Assembly (NCBI GenBank): GCA_000149265.1
Contig: CH002917.1
Location: 1,586,856 to 1,650,855 of the forward strand
DNA: 64,000 nucleotides
Direction: 5' to 3'
Source of the DNA: Ciona savignyi
Lineage: Eukaryota > Chordata > Ascidiacea > Phlebobranchia > Cionidae
Part shown: piece by piece, positions 36,149 to 54,637 of the stretch
How the letters are laid out: the number at the start of each line of letters is the position of its first letter
Numbering within the stretch: position 1 is the first letter of the stretch
Notes under the pieces: model-generated
Seen by the model: only the letters and a program-made list of their open reading frames with translations
Databases searched by the model: none
Told to the model about the DNA's origin: nothing
Translations under genes and position numbers: made by a program

Positions 36149-38548
36149 TTATACATATTCCATCGTTGCTTTACTGTGAAAGTCATCTTTTTGCCGAGGT
36201 CGTCGTTGACGGAAACGTGTTACAACCCCGTTCGGCACTTGATAGTTGCCATAGTGATAATCCTCTTCGTTCCTTTCTCCTTTGCCACAGCAGCCGTTGC
36301 GAGAAAATAATGTGAAACAAACACCTGATAAAACCGAAATTCGGTCAGTAAGTGTTGTGGGACACATAGCCCTCTTATCAGTTTACATTCCTTATCCCTG
36401 AGTTGTAACACCACCAACTCGTCGCATGTTTCCTTGGCAAAGCACTTTGGCGGAGATATCTTAATCCATAAGGAATTTGGTTATCTGTACAACAGTTAAT
36501 CAAGCAAAGTCTACTGTCTTCACCACGCTGGAATAGCTTGGGCAACTGGCAACCAGTTATCAATAATAAATTATCTAACATACTCATTTAAGTAACAAGT
36601 TATGGCACGATTACCGTGTATAAATAAGTCATTTAAATGAAAAGTCAGACTCGCTCGATCATATTACACCTAAGTACACCTTTAGGTAATTTTTTGTTTA
36701 ATTTGGGTAAAATTTAAAGTAAAAAAATACAACCTTATATTACTACATCATCTTACTTTACCTGCCACTACATTTAGCAGTCCGGAAGCAAGTGCTATAT
36801 AGATCGCTCTGCCGATCGTGTACCCCAGCCCATTTGGCGCTGTTATGTAAAACCACACACGTTCGTAGTAGATTTCCGCCAAGTACCAAGAGCCAGCAGA
36901 CGCAACTAAACAACCTTGAAAAATTAGCACTTTGAAACACCGTTTTTTATCTTATCGCATAATAAAAAAGAAAAATTGTGTTTTTACGCTATGTAGCAGA
37001 GATGTGTTTTACAGTACGTTTTATAGGATAATATTTTTATGTTAATCCCTGCAAATGGGCAAACGTAAAAGATCGTTTTTTTCTTACCGGGCAAGGTTTC
37101 AAATCCTTGATGGGCTCGTTACCAAGACCGTTTTTGTAGTGAATTGGTATATGTATCGGTCGCGTTAACCATTAGGCCACACGATCGTACAACTAAACGT
37201 AAATGGTGTCCCACACGGGCAATTTTCAGATTAACTTGCGCCCACCGCAGGGTTACCAAAGCTATTGCAGTGTGTTGTGTTGATAAAAACGCTTTTTTTC
37301 AATTTTAGTAAAACCATTAATCCACTGGGTTCAGGCATTGTCCTCTAAATACTTTTCCCAGGAATGCAACAGACTAGCTCGCGACTAGTTTTGAAGTAAA
37401 AACCTTCGGATGAAATGATATGCAATAACCCACCAGTTATTCGGTCTTACATAATCCCAAATTGCATGATATACTCCACCTATCACAAAATTACACACAC
37501 CAACTTCGGCTTATTTAGTCGCTCAATGTACAAAAGCAAAACAATCACCTGCAGTTAAAAACATCCAACCGGCCAAGCAACGGTATCTTCGTTTCTGATC
37601 CGCAGCAATCGACCTAACCACACAACAGTGACTTCCCAGTGAACCGAGAAGCAACGAAAATGACGTCAGAATTATACAGCATATTGTAGCAGCTCTGCAA
37701 AAGTGCTGACGTGCTAAAATGTGTGTGGTACTTTAAGGAATGCTGTATGGAATTGACGTAAGAACGAACATTTCAAAATCAACTAATTTCAGATAACAAC
37801 TGACGATTCCAAAAAGCGAAATAGATTTTGCTTAAATCAAAAGCTTAATGTTATCATATCATAGTTAGTTTAATAACCCGGTCTTCTCTCCCATCACACA
37901 CATTGATAATTTGTCTCACTTTTATCGAAAAATTAGTTAATTCCATACCACCTGCAGGCTTATTTTGGTTGTGACAAGGGACATCACCTTGACCCATTGG
38001 ATTTTTGGGGTGGATTACAATAGAAACAAACTACACTAGCTACGGTAGCCCGGTGGTATGTATGGGCATACAGTTATGTGACTTTGCATTCACGGAAACA
38101 AATCGTGCATATTCTGCGTTTTTATAAGTGTTAAACAATACAATTTTATCCTTTTATTTGCTAATGTCCGTCTTCTCCTAAGTTTTAATGAACTCATTCA
38201 TAATCCGTTGAAATGTTATATTGTAATTGCCTGTTATACAACGCGATATAAGATAGTGAGGTTAGGTGTTTGTTATACTAAAATATTTTAAAAATACATA
38301 CCACTTATGTTGAGATCAATAACTGTCTTTCCGTAATATCCGTCACATATCCAGCTTCCGTCCGACGGAAGGGTGCAACCGATCCAAATACCATAACACA
38401 CATCGTAGGGCTGGACCGAGAGGTCTTGACTGGTTACTTTCCAACAGGGATCGAGTAGGCACCATAACGAGCCACAGACAGAAAAGAAACCGGCAGTAAT
38501 GCCGAGTAATTCCACGCCAGTTGTAAGCGACGAAGCTTCTTGAGCCAT
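36149..38548 (-). CDS. Claudin-family tight-junction protein
   Basis: Four-pass membrane protein of paracellular junctions. Four phase-compatible exons on the minus strand: 38548-38302 (ATG at 38548), 37713-37549, 36914-36762, 36324-36149; 246 residues. Loop 1 has the claudin signature: W36, G53-I54-W55, C58 and C68, with the two cysteines ten residues apart as in vertebrate claudins. TM1 spans about residues 8-32, TM2 follows exon 2 start (ICCIILTSFSLLLGSLG), TM3 ends exon 2/starts exon 3, TM4 closes exon 3. The C-terminus is charged and ends MEYV, the PDZ-binding YV that recruits ZO proteins in vertebrates. Exon 2 carries a TGACGTCA (37661-37668). Which claudin subtype cannot be told. Stop-to-stop distance to convergent amnionless is about 640 bp. 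Confidence 0.92.
37021..37430 (-). mobile_element. SINE type G interrupted by a nested type S SINE
   Basis: Type G tail (TATAGGATAATATTTTTATG) and body (CCCACCGCAGGGTTACCAAAG) are split by a type S element at about 37077-37192. Located in the claudin gene between exons 3 and 2. Confidence 0.7.
37077..37192 (-). mobile_element. Nested type S SINE (tRNA-Ser-like)
   Basis: Reverse strand reads CGTGTGGCCTAATGGTTAAC (A-box) and a degenerate B-box GGATTTGAAACC; poly-T at its left edge marks the antisense tail. AAACGTAAA occurs on both sides as the probable duplication. Confidence 0.7.
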
Positions 38549-40107
38549 TTTACCAGTTTCTTAGTCACTGTACATTCGAAAAAGCGGTAAGATTAGAAAA
38601 TGAAAATACAAATAACTTTCTTCAATACATATATTCTTAAATCTCTGATTCGTGCCCTTTTTTCGATTTACCAATTGAGACTGTCCAGGCTTGTCGAAAG
38701 AACTTTTCTGACAACATCGGAAAAGCACGAAAGTCACAATCTGTCATCGTCAAATAGGTCAGGAACTTATACACACTGAAGGGAGGTTATTTTCCGCCTT
38801 AACTGTTATGTGTCTCGTTTCCAGCAAAACAAAAGAAACACTAACAGCCGTTCAAGACTAAGTTGACGCAGCTGCACAAGATTTTTACAAGCACAACCTT
38901 TCAAATACTGAAAACTCAACAAAACCGATGCAAAATGCGCTACTTCTTTTTCCTTTCGCAGAAATTCGCGTTGTTAAGTTCTTTTTAAGTTTACTTATGT
39001 TGTTCTCCTAGCTCTGCCCCTACGCTGTACATAGTATGGTGAATTATTGGAGCACGAAATTATTATTTTGATCTCATCGGATTAAAGTTATGTTAAGCTC
39101 GGATCCCTGCGGTTCAATTGTCTGCAAGTAATGAAACTCGCACTGTGTCGTCAAACGGAATAGGGAATGCGTGAAAGACACGAATCGCGCCAACTTACTA
39201 CAGACGATGTATCACATAAAATGTAAATACAGAATGTTGAAGCTCGATCTAAATTTAGTATAAAAAGAGCAGAGAATTTTATTTGGCTTTGGAAGCACTG
39301 AAATGACTTAACAGGCTGTGTCACCTACAGTTAACGCGGCCTACAGGGATAAAGACAGTTGAAAATATGGGCCCAGCGAAGGAGCTTGTGCATGTTTATC
39401 TATTATTATTTTAATGACATTTTTGTGATTATTCACTTTTTTGTTTTTACCCAACAGTTTGTAATTTTCAAAGCGAAGTTTTGAATTCCTGTTTTATTTA
39501 TTTCAGCTGAAGTTGATTATTAATGTCAGATTAAACAACGCTCATCATCAGAAAACAAGCATTTTTTACGGATTTTTTTATGTTAATTTTTGTATGGTAC
39601 CTGCATAATATGTAGGTTTGGATTTTACCGTTTATTGGCGAAACATATATGCGAAACTGTGCATATTTTCAGACGCTTTATCAATTCACTGTATTATTTT
39701 ACACGGCAGCTTATAACACAATGTAAGTATGCTATAATGATTTAGAATATGGTTTTTAAAAGCTCTCCATTTACGCTCACACATCATTGCTGTATTTTTA
39801 ATAGATTTAAAGGCCATAATAAAAGGCATTATTATTATTTTTATTTTGCTTTGGGACCAAACCCCTATACTTGCAATGTAATAGAAACTTACAAATTCTA
39901 GTAGTGTATATTAAACAATGGTGGAAAATAAAAATAAAATGAGGTGCATAACTATATTGATTTAAATGAGCATGGAAAATAAATTACTAAATTAAATGAT
40001 TTTTAATGCATAACGACAATGCAACCTTTATCGATTAATGACCTATATTACCCTTAATATACAGAAAGTAGAAATGAGTACATAAACCATTTTTATGGGG
40101 GGAGGGG

Positions 40108-40512
40108 CTTAGTTTTAAACCCATAATGAGCTCGTCCTCAAGACCGTTTTTTGTATGGGATTCGGTATATGCATCGGTCACGTTAACCATTCGGCCACAC
40201 GACCGTACCATACGGCCGTTTTTGTTGTTTGTTTTTACCAAGCCAAGTTTCGAACCCATGGTGGGCTCGTCACAAGGACCATTTTTTGTATTAGAGTCGG
40301 TATAATGTANNNNNNNNNNNNNNNNNNNNNNNNNNNNNNNNNNNNNNNNNNNNNNNNNNNNNNNNNNNNNNNNNNNNNNNNNNNNNNNNNNNNNNNNNNN
40401 NNNNNNNNNTCGTGTGGCCGAGTGGTTAACCCGACCGATACATATACCTAACTATATACAAAACTTTCTTAGCAACCAGCCCATTATGGGTTCGAAACTA
40501 AGTCCAGTAAAT
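40108..40512. mobile_element. Cluster of three type S SINEs around an assembly gap
   Basis: Reverse copies at 40108-40207 and about 40230-40309 (cut by the gap) and a forward copy at 40410-40512 beginning TCGTGTGGCCGAGTGGTTAA. The A-box closely resembles that of tRNA-Ser (GTGGCCGAGTGGTTAA); the body with a long pseudo-variable region is not a functional tRNA fold. Confidence 0.75.
40310..40409. other. Assembly gap (100 N) between inverted SINEs
   Basis: N run with a reverse type S SINE on its left and a forward one on its right. Confidence 0.98.
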
Positions 40513-40689
40513 AAACACTTACATATGAGTACGGTCGTGTGGCGCATTCTATGGGCACCCTAAAGGTTGGTAAATCGAAACCCTCCACCGGATAGACGAT
40601 GTGTCTTTTAGCAAAGTGTATTGCGAAACACAGCTCAATTCAGTAGATTATTGAGTTGACCTAACACAGCAGAAATGTCTTGTTAATCG

Positions 40690-40985
40690 TCTCGCCGGTT
40701 GGTCTAGCGGTTAAGTGCGTCGCCTTTAAATCGAAAGGCTTCAGGCGCGAAACTGGTCGCTAGCTAGTCGGTTTTGTCCTTGGGCAAGGCACTTTACGGA
40801 TATTGCCTGAACCCAGCGGATTACTGGGTTCTACCAAATTGAAGGAACATGTCTATCATATACATATGACATATCCTATAATACAGCACAGAAATAGCTG
40901 CGCTAACCCGAGGACACAAGGTAAATCTGACGATTGCACGACCGTACTCTATAGCGTTTTACCGTTTATTATATTCTTATCCTAT
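40690..40985 (+). mobile_element. tRNA-derived SINE type G, forward copy
   Basis: Head CCGGTTGGTCTAGCGGTTAA, body CTAGCTAGTCGG and GGCAAGGCACTTTACGGA as in the 32018 copy; 3' part diverged. Intergenic. Confidence 0.75.
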
Positions 40986-42740
40986 TAACCGCTAATCCGC
41001 TTTATCGAACAAATGCGTAGGATATCGTGTCCTATAACATAGAATTGCATTGATGTTTACAGCAGTCCAGAAAATATATTCCAAAATAAACAAATCAAAC
41101 GTAAAAACGTAACAAAGTTTCTTTTTGGAAATGACAATTAAGAAACCTGGTTAGTGTAAAAAATTACCTAATGTACGTCGGTGTTTAAAACAAACCTAAT
41201 GCAAAGGTAATTTTGCATATAAACAGTCCTTGAGTAAAATTAATTGAACCGTCTATTATTTTCTATTTTACCAAATTACTGCATTGAAATAAGTACAATT
41301 GATAAACTTTTTGCCATTTTTTTTCACATAGGTAAATCGCCCACAAAGACGAATCCAAAATATATATTAATCAGTGGAGTTACTTTTAAAACAACCTGTA
41401 TAATCCTAATAAATCATTTTAAAGCATCAACTTAAAAAAGCATTACCGATTTTCCTATAATCTTGATTTTATTTATGTGGCATATTTTTGGATTGTTCAT
41501 AGAAAACATATCTTTTGTTAAAATACATAGAGACAGTTAAAGCATATTGCAATCATATCGCATTAGTTTGCATTTAGTAATGACGGCCTTTGATGTTTGC
41601 GGCATACCTTATTGAGTGCACTGTTTGAAGAAAGGGATAAACGTGTAAGGGTCATCTATAGCATCTCTACACAAGGAGGTGTACAATTAATACGGAATTG
41701 TATAATGATTGCGGCAGCACAGGCTTTGAACCTAACTGGAAAATCTCTCTCGATGGCCACAAGTACGCATTAAATCGAAATCGTAAGTTCCTGGATTTGT
41801 TCATGTCCGCTATGCAAGGTGATATTGCAACGAGAAACGAGCTCGTGTGATGAAACAATATGGCATTATGAAGTAATAACGATCGGTCATCTGTTGAAAT
41901 GGAGGAGTAATGCCACTTGAGATGACGTGCTTTGAAATTCGTCCTAAACCGAAAACTGCATAATGGGCGGAAGGCTAAATAAATCCAATAGTACGAATGC
42001 TATACGAAAGTGGGAGTCCTCTTTATATTTTTAGTTGGGTTTGAGACACAAAAGTTCGATTTTATACTTTTAGTTTTTTTGTTGAAAAAGTAGAGAAAAA
42101 AATTTAAGTATTTTCTGCTTTGCATTTTAAGTTTTGGACATTAACTTAGAGTGACAAAAAATGGAAGAATATTTTGAAGTTTCACGGAGTTGGCATTTGT
42201 ACATTTAGCTTGTAATGCTGGCGTTAAAGCTAAATTTTGAATTATTTTCCCATAAAACCACTGATTACACACTCTAAACTTATATAAACTTTGGAGTTTT
42301 CCTTGTACCCTTGTACGGGTTGGAAGAACTAAACCACCGGTGGGACCACACATCAATGCCGGCTAACCTGAGATCAAACGACTGGAAAGCGATTTTCACT
42401 CAAGAGGCGTTGACTCGTGCCCAGCAGTACAAACTGAAATTCACACGAGAAAAATCACAAGACGGTCGAGCCGTGGACTCTCACACCGTATACCCGATGT
42501 TGAGCTGCGGTGCGTTTGATTTGGGGTCGTTTGCTGTTTTAATAACAGGTTACGACACTGTGAATCACTGGCTAAAATAGAAGCCAATTCGACTATGTGA
42601 GTTAAACGGACAACGCATAGTGGAAAGCCAAGCGAATTATAATTTGGGGACACAGCGCAAATAGACAACTTTTTAAAATATAAATACTTCTTCATAATCG
42701 CCGTTGGAAAGTAAAAATGCTGTACTATGATAATTATGAT

Positions 42741-43011
42741 TGGTAATTTGGAGATTTTCGAAAGGTGTGTATTTTATCTAATACCACGTTCTTCATAAAA
42801 AGAACAATAAAAAAAAATAGGATGTATTAGCTACAACTTAAAAAAGATCTTTTAAAATCAATTCATAACAAAACTCTGTTGGCTCTAATAGTGCTGATAG
42901 TGATATTTTGTATTAATATGTAGGTAATTTGGATGTTTTTAAAAACGTATTTTATCCAATACCACATTCTTCATAAAAAGAACATCAAAAGAACAAAAAC
43001 AGGATGTAATA
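42741..43011. repeat. Intergenic direct duplication, about 180-bp period
   Basis: GTAATTTGGA...GTATTTTATCTAATACCACGTTCTTCATAAAAAGAACA recurs at 42923 with a few changes. Confidence 0.65.
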
Positions 43012-46000
43012 TCGTGTGTGGGTGATTTTCTAACACCTCTCGTTAAAATCTGAATAAAAGTCCCTCTTTTTAAACCTAGCTCTCTTGTTTAAGTGAATAC
43101 AGTTTGACCGCAACGGGTCGCGTGCCGGACCGAATTGAAATTAATCAATCGCATATCAGGCTTGAATTAGTAGTGTCCTTGACCCTCTGTACCGTGAAAC
43201 GCATCCGCACTCAACACACGCATCGTTTACTGTCAAGGGTCTTTATTGGGCTTATTAGGAATGATCTCTGTTCTATAATTCGGATTGTTATTACGAGCGA
43301 CGAGTTAATTTCCATCCAATCCAATCCTGACCTGTAAACAATGCACACTGTGACGTTTCAAGCGGAAAATTGGAGGATTGCAAACGACTAGTAGAGTCAA
43401 AATTAAAGACGGTACTGGGGATATAAGAACGTCAATTATAGAAATAGCTTTAGTTTATTGTTAAAAATGCAAAGATTTAAAAATGAAGTTCGTTATTCAA
43501 AGTTTTTCTTGGATTGACGGAACATGTACCAAGTTCAACTGAAAAGTTTGCGAATTAATTCTTTCAATAATCTGTTCTCGGTGGGGTGTCTTTGAGTGAC
43601 GTAATTTTGGGATTTCCCCCGCTGAGCCGGTGATCTATCCATTGTTGCGACACAGACACGGACAATGCCCTTACCTGAGTTCCTGAATGTATCCATTGAC
43701 AAATAAATTCTGGCTTCGGGAGATAAATTCCGGAATATCATCAACAAAACTGTGAACAAATTGGCGCATATGATGAAGCAATGATGTTTTAATTGTTCAA
43801 GCACTTAAGTACGATGTATTGAAAGCGCAAATATATACACATGCCGGCTAGAAGGCTGTCAGTCTGGCAAATGCGGAACAAGACCAAGGCAGTCACATTA
43901 ACCAATGCCATCACCCTATTACACGGTCTGTCAAGAAAAATGACAATAACGACTTGTATTTACCTGTTCAGGTGTTCTGATTTTTAGGAAAACTTGATGT
44001 TGCAGTAGTCTGTATCTACCTATACAAAACACTTTATCGTTGATCAGCTTTTATAGTCGCTATGTTGGCAAAGCACTTACAGAACCCATTAGCGAGGCTT
44101 AATCAAATAATGCTCTATCTCCCATATCCACGATTATGTATCATGGACGATTTTGTATACAAGAAACGAGAGTCCTTTGACCTTTTTAATGAAGAATTCA
44201 TACCAAATACTGAAGACATTAGACGTGAAATTTTGCAAAATCAGATACTCAATTTGCTTAAAAAATTATAAATGCCTTATCGGACAGAATCAAAACAGCT
44301 TTAACGAGGGTGAAATTAAATTTAATTGTCTACCGCATTAAATGTATATGTACTTTAACTTATGCATTAACGAGGGGACAAATAAGGAATAAAACACCAA
44401 GTATTGCCTATACGGACAGGTCACAATATTCACCTAGCCTGAAAGATACATAAAGAGGTTAAATGTTTACAGAGCCAGGCTAATATTAACTCTGCAATTC
44501 TCACGCCATCACGCTGAAAGATTAATGATTCATTGATTGACTTGTGTGTAAAACTTTGGTACATTATACAAAGAAAGGTGACCTAAGTCTGGCGAATGCG
44601 AGACATTTGTTTATTCACACAAAATAAGTTTCCTTTATGTGCGTGTTGTGCATGTGCTACGTTCGCTATATACATGTGTTACATTTATTGGGTTGAAAGC
44701 CAAGCGAAATACACTTGAAGAAAACCCAGTCCCAGTTAACACCATGCTGTTTAGGCGTGTTTCTAATGTCATTTCATAGGTTTTTTTTCGCGCCTTATTG
44801 CCTAACTATATATGCTTATCACCTATATATAACACAAAGTGTTGCATTTTGTCATGTCATATTAATATTATCAGTCGCCGACCATTCTCATGAAAAAAGG
44901 GGTTAATTGTTTCTAAGTGGTCGTACACTTTTATAAGACTTTTTGCATGTGTGCAACAAGCTAAACTCCCATTGCCTTAGTGCATTGGCTTTAAACCTAT
45001 CGTCCAGGAATAGTAATATCAAAAATTCAATTCAGGGTAATCCGACGAGCGTTCGTGTTATTTCTCCGCGTGCTCTCACTCACGGGGATAAACGTATCAC
45101 TATTCTCTTCCGCACATTCGGGAACGGATATGCGCTGAAGAACGTTCAAATAAACAAAACTTTGTCTTAACTTTTAACCTAGGGTACTTGAAATGTGTGC
45201 AAAAGCCGACGAAAAACGAGGGATTGTGACACATTTTCCATTGTCCCTCTCCACCAGTCGAGATAGTTATGATTGGGTGATATCGACGGCAGGAGAAGGT
45301 CTATTGTGAGCTATGAATCGGCCTCGGGGAAGTTGAGGCGACAAAGCGCTTATGCCAACACGATTCAGCAGCCGTATTATGGCGTCACAGGGCCCTCTTT
45401 GATATCACTGATTGGTGTGAGACTAAGACAACTCCGCCGTCGAAGTCACACGGCGGTAGGGAGTTTATTTTCATTCTGTGTATTTTCGGGTAGCGATTGT
45501 TCCTCCGGAAACGTAACAATTGCACGTTTCTGATGCAGAAAACACAAAAATTCATAAACTTCGCTGCCGTGCCCGAAAAGCTACCATCCGATACCATTAA
45601 GAATTGATGCCTCAACAAATAACGTGACGTCGTTCGATTAAATAATCCACACTTCCGTCCCTTATCTATTGTTTGCCCTCAATATATGAAAACTTTCAAT
45701 CGCGAATCGAAATTTCTAGCCTATGGGTTGGCCATGTTTCTGAGATGATGGCATTTTCAGGTTTCCATTAGCTTAGTGCATCGACGTACCAATACCAACA
45801 TCGTATTAACAATAATGGTATGAGCACATCAACCTTGTTGTCATAAATTGCTACTCTGTTGAAATAAAGCATAGGATAACGGACACAGTGTGTATCTGGC
45901 CGGTTTGCTGAACCAACAGTGAAACAATAGCAATCCTACGGTTCCATGCATGATTATGATAACATTCTGATGCGACTGTATTTTTTATCTTAATTCCCGT

Positions 46001-46816
46001 GTGTCTTTGCGACAAAACAGGTCGGCCTTCTTGTGTGTATGTTTGGTCCTAAGCAATACCAGTGCTTATTTGGTAAAGATGATTTATTTAAGTAATGATT
46101 ATGTACACCAAGGGCGCCTAAAAGGTAACGAATGATGACATGGATAGGTAAAACACATACAAAGGCGCACAACGGAATAACAAAGGTTTTTAAGAGCTGT
46201 ACCTAAATCGAGCAATAAATCATATGGCACAGCGATAACAATGGTATGGGATATAGAAATAACGGCTTTTGATGCCATCACCTTTAAACTTGGTAATACC
46301 CACACTGTACCTATACATACGCCATTTTTGTTCATCGCTCAAGTGACACTGGGATTTACATGTGTATATGATTGCTTAACCTGTACCAGGGATTCCGTTT
46401 TGCACGAAAGGTGAATCCCCGTAATTGGAACCATCCATAGATAGTCTACTTAATAGTGAAGGAGATGCTAGAAGCGTTGGATAAGTATTCTTGAAGCTGA
46501 TTCTAAACTGATATCGAGTGCACGGTTCAAGTGAATTACAGTCTACAGATATGCATTGTTTATGTGCAGACAGTAAATTCCTGCAATGGTCGTTTGTGCG
46601 ATAAAGTGTAGCAAGTAGTCTAAATATATATTCTTTGTAAATCCTTCAATGATAACTTGTGTAATATAAAGATTTCAGCAAAGCTGCGATTGTATATGTA
46701 ATTAACACTTCCACAACTACAGCCGAATGAGTTAACGGTTGTTCTTCAACTCCCAGCACTGATCGCCTCTTTACACATTATGTTGTGTTGTTGGTGGTAT
46801 CTATCACGTTTGGCAA

Positions 46817-51889
<5,073 letters not shown>

Positions 51890-52024
51890 CTCACCGCAAG
51901 TCGCCGGTGCCAGAATAAATTATTAACCCGCGGGATTAAATATTAATTGCCTCCAAACTGTTTCTGTTGACCAAGGCCAAGAATGTGACAGGCACTTAGA
52001 GCTAAGTATATTTCCACTCGTTAG

Positions 52025-52235
52025 CCTTGTGAAGATATCTCAACAATACGCACAAGATCTGATCTCTCGACTCGATAATGCTTCAAAACGATTTGAAGAC
52101 CGTCTCTCCATGCTGGGAGCCTGGAACAAGAAGGAGAGAACGCAAGAAAAAGGCAACAGGTACGCGCCGAAATTCGAGAGAGCTTTGTCCCGCAAACGAT
52201 TCGCGGATTATCTATTCAAGCGCCACAGTGAATAA
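52025..52235 (+). CDS. Unassigned terminal-exon-like ORF (charged, about 70 aa)
   Basis: Open reading frame preceded by an acceptor-like TCGTTAG and ending in TAA inside AATAAA. The peptide is strongly charged and helix-prone (RLDNASKRFEDRL, RKRFADYLFKRHSE) with no ATG near its 5' end, so it would be a last coding exon. Upstream exons would have to overlap the opposite-strand Nkx2-1 gene. I could not splice it in frame to the exon at 54638. No family recognised; it may be spurious. Confidence 0.3.
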
Positions 52236-52675
52236 ACAGGTTATTACTTGAATAACATCCAGGATAAGATTTCTGGTCCATTTTGACATCGAATTTACCG
52301 CAAACAAACATAATTCTAGTTTTAATTAAAATAAATAATAAATCCTTGCGTTAAGAAACGTATTCCAATTCTTGGTGTGTTAGGTAAAATAGCATATACC
52401 ACTTAATATTTCGTGTTTATTAAATATTTCATTGATGGTAAAAACATTCTCGCTGTACTATCACAGACATTGATCACGCTTAGACGAATCGGGTTGGAAC
52501 AGATCAACGGAACCGACTGGTTCGACGGAAATCAAAGGTAAACAAGTCCGATCTTCCGCTACAACTCAATTAGTAAGAGATCGGAACCTCATTAGCGCAG
52601 ATGGCCGTTTGAAGTTTTTTAACCCCATGTAGACTCAAATAGCAAAACAAGATGTTTTCGGATGTAATGTTTTCA

Positions 52676-52890
52676 AGGTCAAAAAAGTCTATATTGCGTT
52701 CGAAATATGACGTGAGACAAATTTTGGGAAAGAATTGTGCAAGATTTAGTTTATCAAAGTAACTAGAACAATTTTTTCGTTAAAAAAGGTTAAAAAAGTT
52801 TGTAACGCGTCCAAAATATGTTGTAAGTTATTTGTTAGAAAACTAATGTACAAACTTTAGTTTACTAAAGTAACTTTAAAAAATTGTTCA
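52676..52890. repeat. 108-bp imperfect tandem duplication
   Basis: AAGGTCAAAAAAGTCTATATTGCG...GATTTAGTTTATCAAAGTAACT is followed by AAGGTTAAAAAAGTTTGTAACGCG...CTTTAGTTTACTAAAGTAACT. Confidence 0.6.
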
Positions 52891-53897
52891 TACTTTTCGC
52901 TGAAAGTGTTTTTTCGCATTTTTTCGGCGGTATCCTGCTGGAATTACAAGGCCTAAATAAACATCGCACAGAAAATATCGAAGAGCAGCTGTACATAGGC
53001 AACATTCCATAAAATATCAAACATTTATTCCCAGAAAACATCTGTTTTACGAAACTTTGAAAAAATGTTCTATCGATACGAGACCCGGGTTCAGCGTTGA
53101 AGAGCCCTTGAGCACCATCGAGCGGGAACGAAACGGCGGTCCGGTGCTTAGTTTTCCGACTGGAGTCGGGCACTCGAAGAGCCCGGGGTACTTATCCAGC
53201 AGCTGAAGTCAGCATTAGCCCGAGCCGCTATTGTAAAACATGGGAGGCTGGATACGTGTCAGAGCTAAATGAGCCCAGCCTAATTTGCGACTGCTGCGTG
53301 AACGCTGTTGCTACCAACAAGTGAAAATATTGCCGACCGCTGAGCAAAGAACAGGGTAAACATCACGAAACTAAGTAATTCTTACTTGTGATGAAAAAAA
53401 GTTCGGTCTTATTTTAATTAAGGGTTGGCGGTCCAAAGACACAATATGACAAGCGGACTGTGTCTCTGAAAAAATAATTGTAACCTTACCCTGTCTTATT
53501 GGCTTAACTAATTCATTAACAGTTTAACGTAGCCCCTCCTTTATGTAATAAAAATGTTTCAAATACCCCACCCCATAATTATGGTTTGGTTAACGCGACT
53601 GATATATATATTGAATTATATACAAAAATACCCCATATTGGGCTCGTAATTAAGAGTTTTTAGTAGAAATCGTTAACCATTTAGTTACACAAATAAATAT
53701 TATGCGAAAAAAATATACGCCCGAGCAATACGCACGCCATTCTGTGTTTTATCATTGATTTAGTTGGTCTTCCCTAAGATTATATTAAGTTTACGTCGCC
53801 TAAAGTTGACTTATAACATGTCAGCGATAACAAATAGGTTCTGATAACAAATAGGTTCTCGGTTCGTTCCCCGATCCTCACTAAAATCTTCCGTGTT

Positions 53898-54003
53898 TTT
53901 TACCGCTCCAAGTTTTGATTCCTAGATGGGCACGTCAAAGAAGGTCCGTTTTTAAATGGCATGCTGCAAATAAATAGATCGCACTAACCACTCGGATATG
54001 TGA
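53898..54003 (-). mobile_element. Type S SINE, diverged
   Basis: Contains TTTTTACCGCTCCAAGTTTTGATTCC, GATGGGC and a GCACTAACCACTCGG tRNA-like end, between Nkx2-1 and the small two-exon gene. A second, poorer relic lies near 53578-53665. Confidence 0.5.
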
Positions 54004-54637
54004 CTGGTCTTTTTCGCACTTGTTTCTCGTGGCAAGGTACGTCGCCTTATCCTAATATACATCGCCTGATTGGCGATATCCAATCGTGTAACCGTTGAAA
54101 TATTACCAAGCGTTGAACACACTAGAATAGCTGCGACAGTACGACTATGAATACGCGGTTTGCTGAATAATGGCTATGCTCTAACACCGTCAGTTGTTTG
54201 CAGGCACGGAGATAAACATGGATATACCTTCAATGAACTTACCACACGGCAACATTTAGCATGACAAACGGTCTTTAGAGGCTTAATGGTCGGAGTGACC
54301 GGAATCATATACAGTATTATTAAAATCGGACTATAAAAAATCACAAACTTGAAATTAGAATCGATATCATAGCAAAAAACATATAGCTAGAATAATAGTT
54401 TTTATCTTAATAAGACGTTTCGGAAAATACTATTTCATTTTTAAACATTTTTTTACCATTTTTATTCGGATAAACAATAAGAAAATTAATATAAATTTGC
54501 AATAATCAACACAATTCAACTCTTTTTTTTCTATATTACAAAATGCCAAGTAATTCTGGAGATTTATCTAATGGGATTTTCCATTTATCTTCAATCATGA
54601 ATAAAAATGTTTGAGATTTATACGTATTTATTTACAG

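Larger units (their letters stand above)
38560..46810. other. Intergenic region between claudin and Nkx2-1 3' end
   Basis: AT-rich with SINE copies near 40.1-41.0 kb and a duplication at 42.7-43.0 kb. A 90-codon frame at 42311-42580 and a 42-codon ATG frame at 44143-44271 show no recognisable family. No RNA gene seen. Confidence 0.5.

Noticed and set aside
40410..40500. Possible tRNA-Ser gene
   Set aside because: D-arm resembles tRNA-Ser but anticodon and variable arms do not fold; shared body with other SINE copies.
42311..42580. 90-codon frame in the claudin-Nkx2-1 interval
   Set aside because: No ATG at a sensible place, no clean splice borders and no recognisable family; kept only as a note.
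44143..44271. 42-codon ATG frame rich in charged residues
   Set aside because: Short, follows SINE-like sequence, and no conservation can be judged; chance ORF not excluded.
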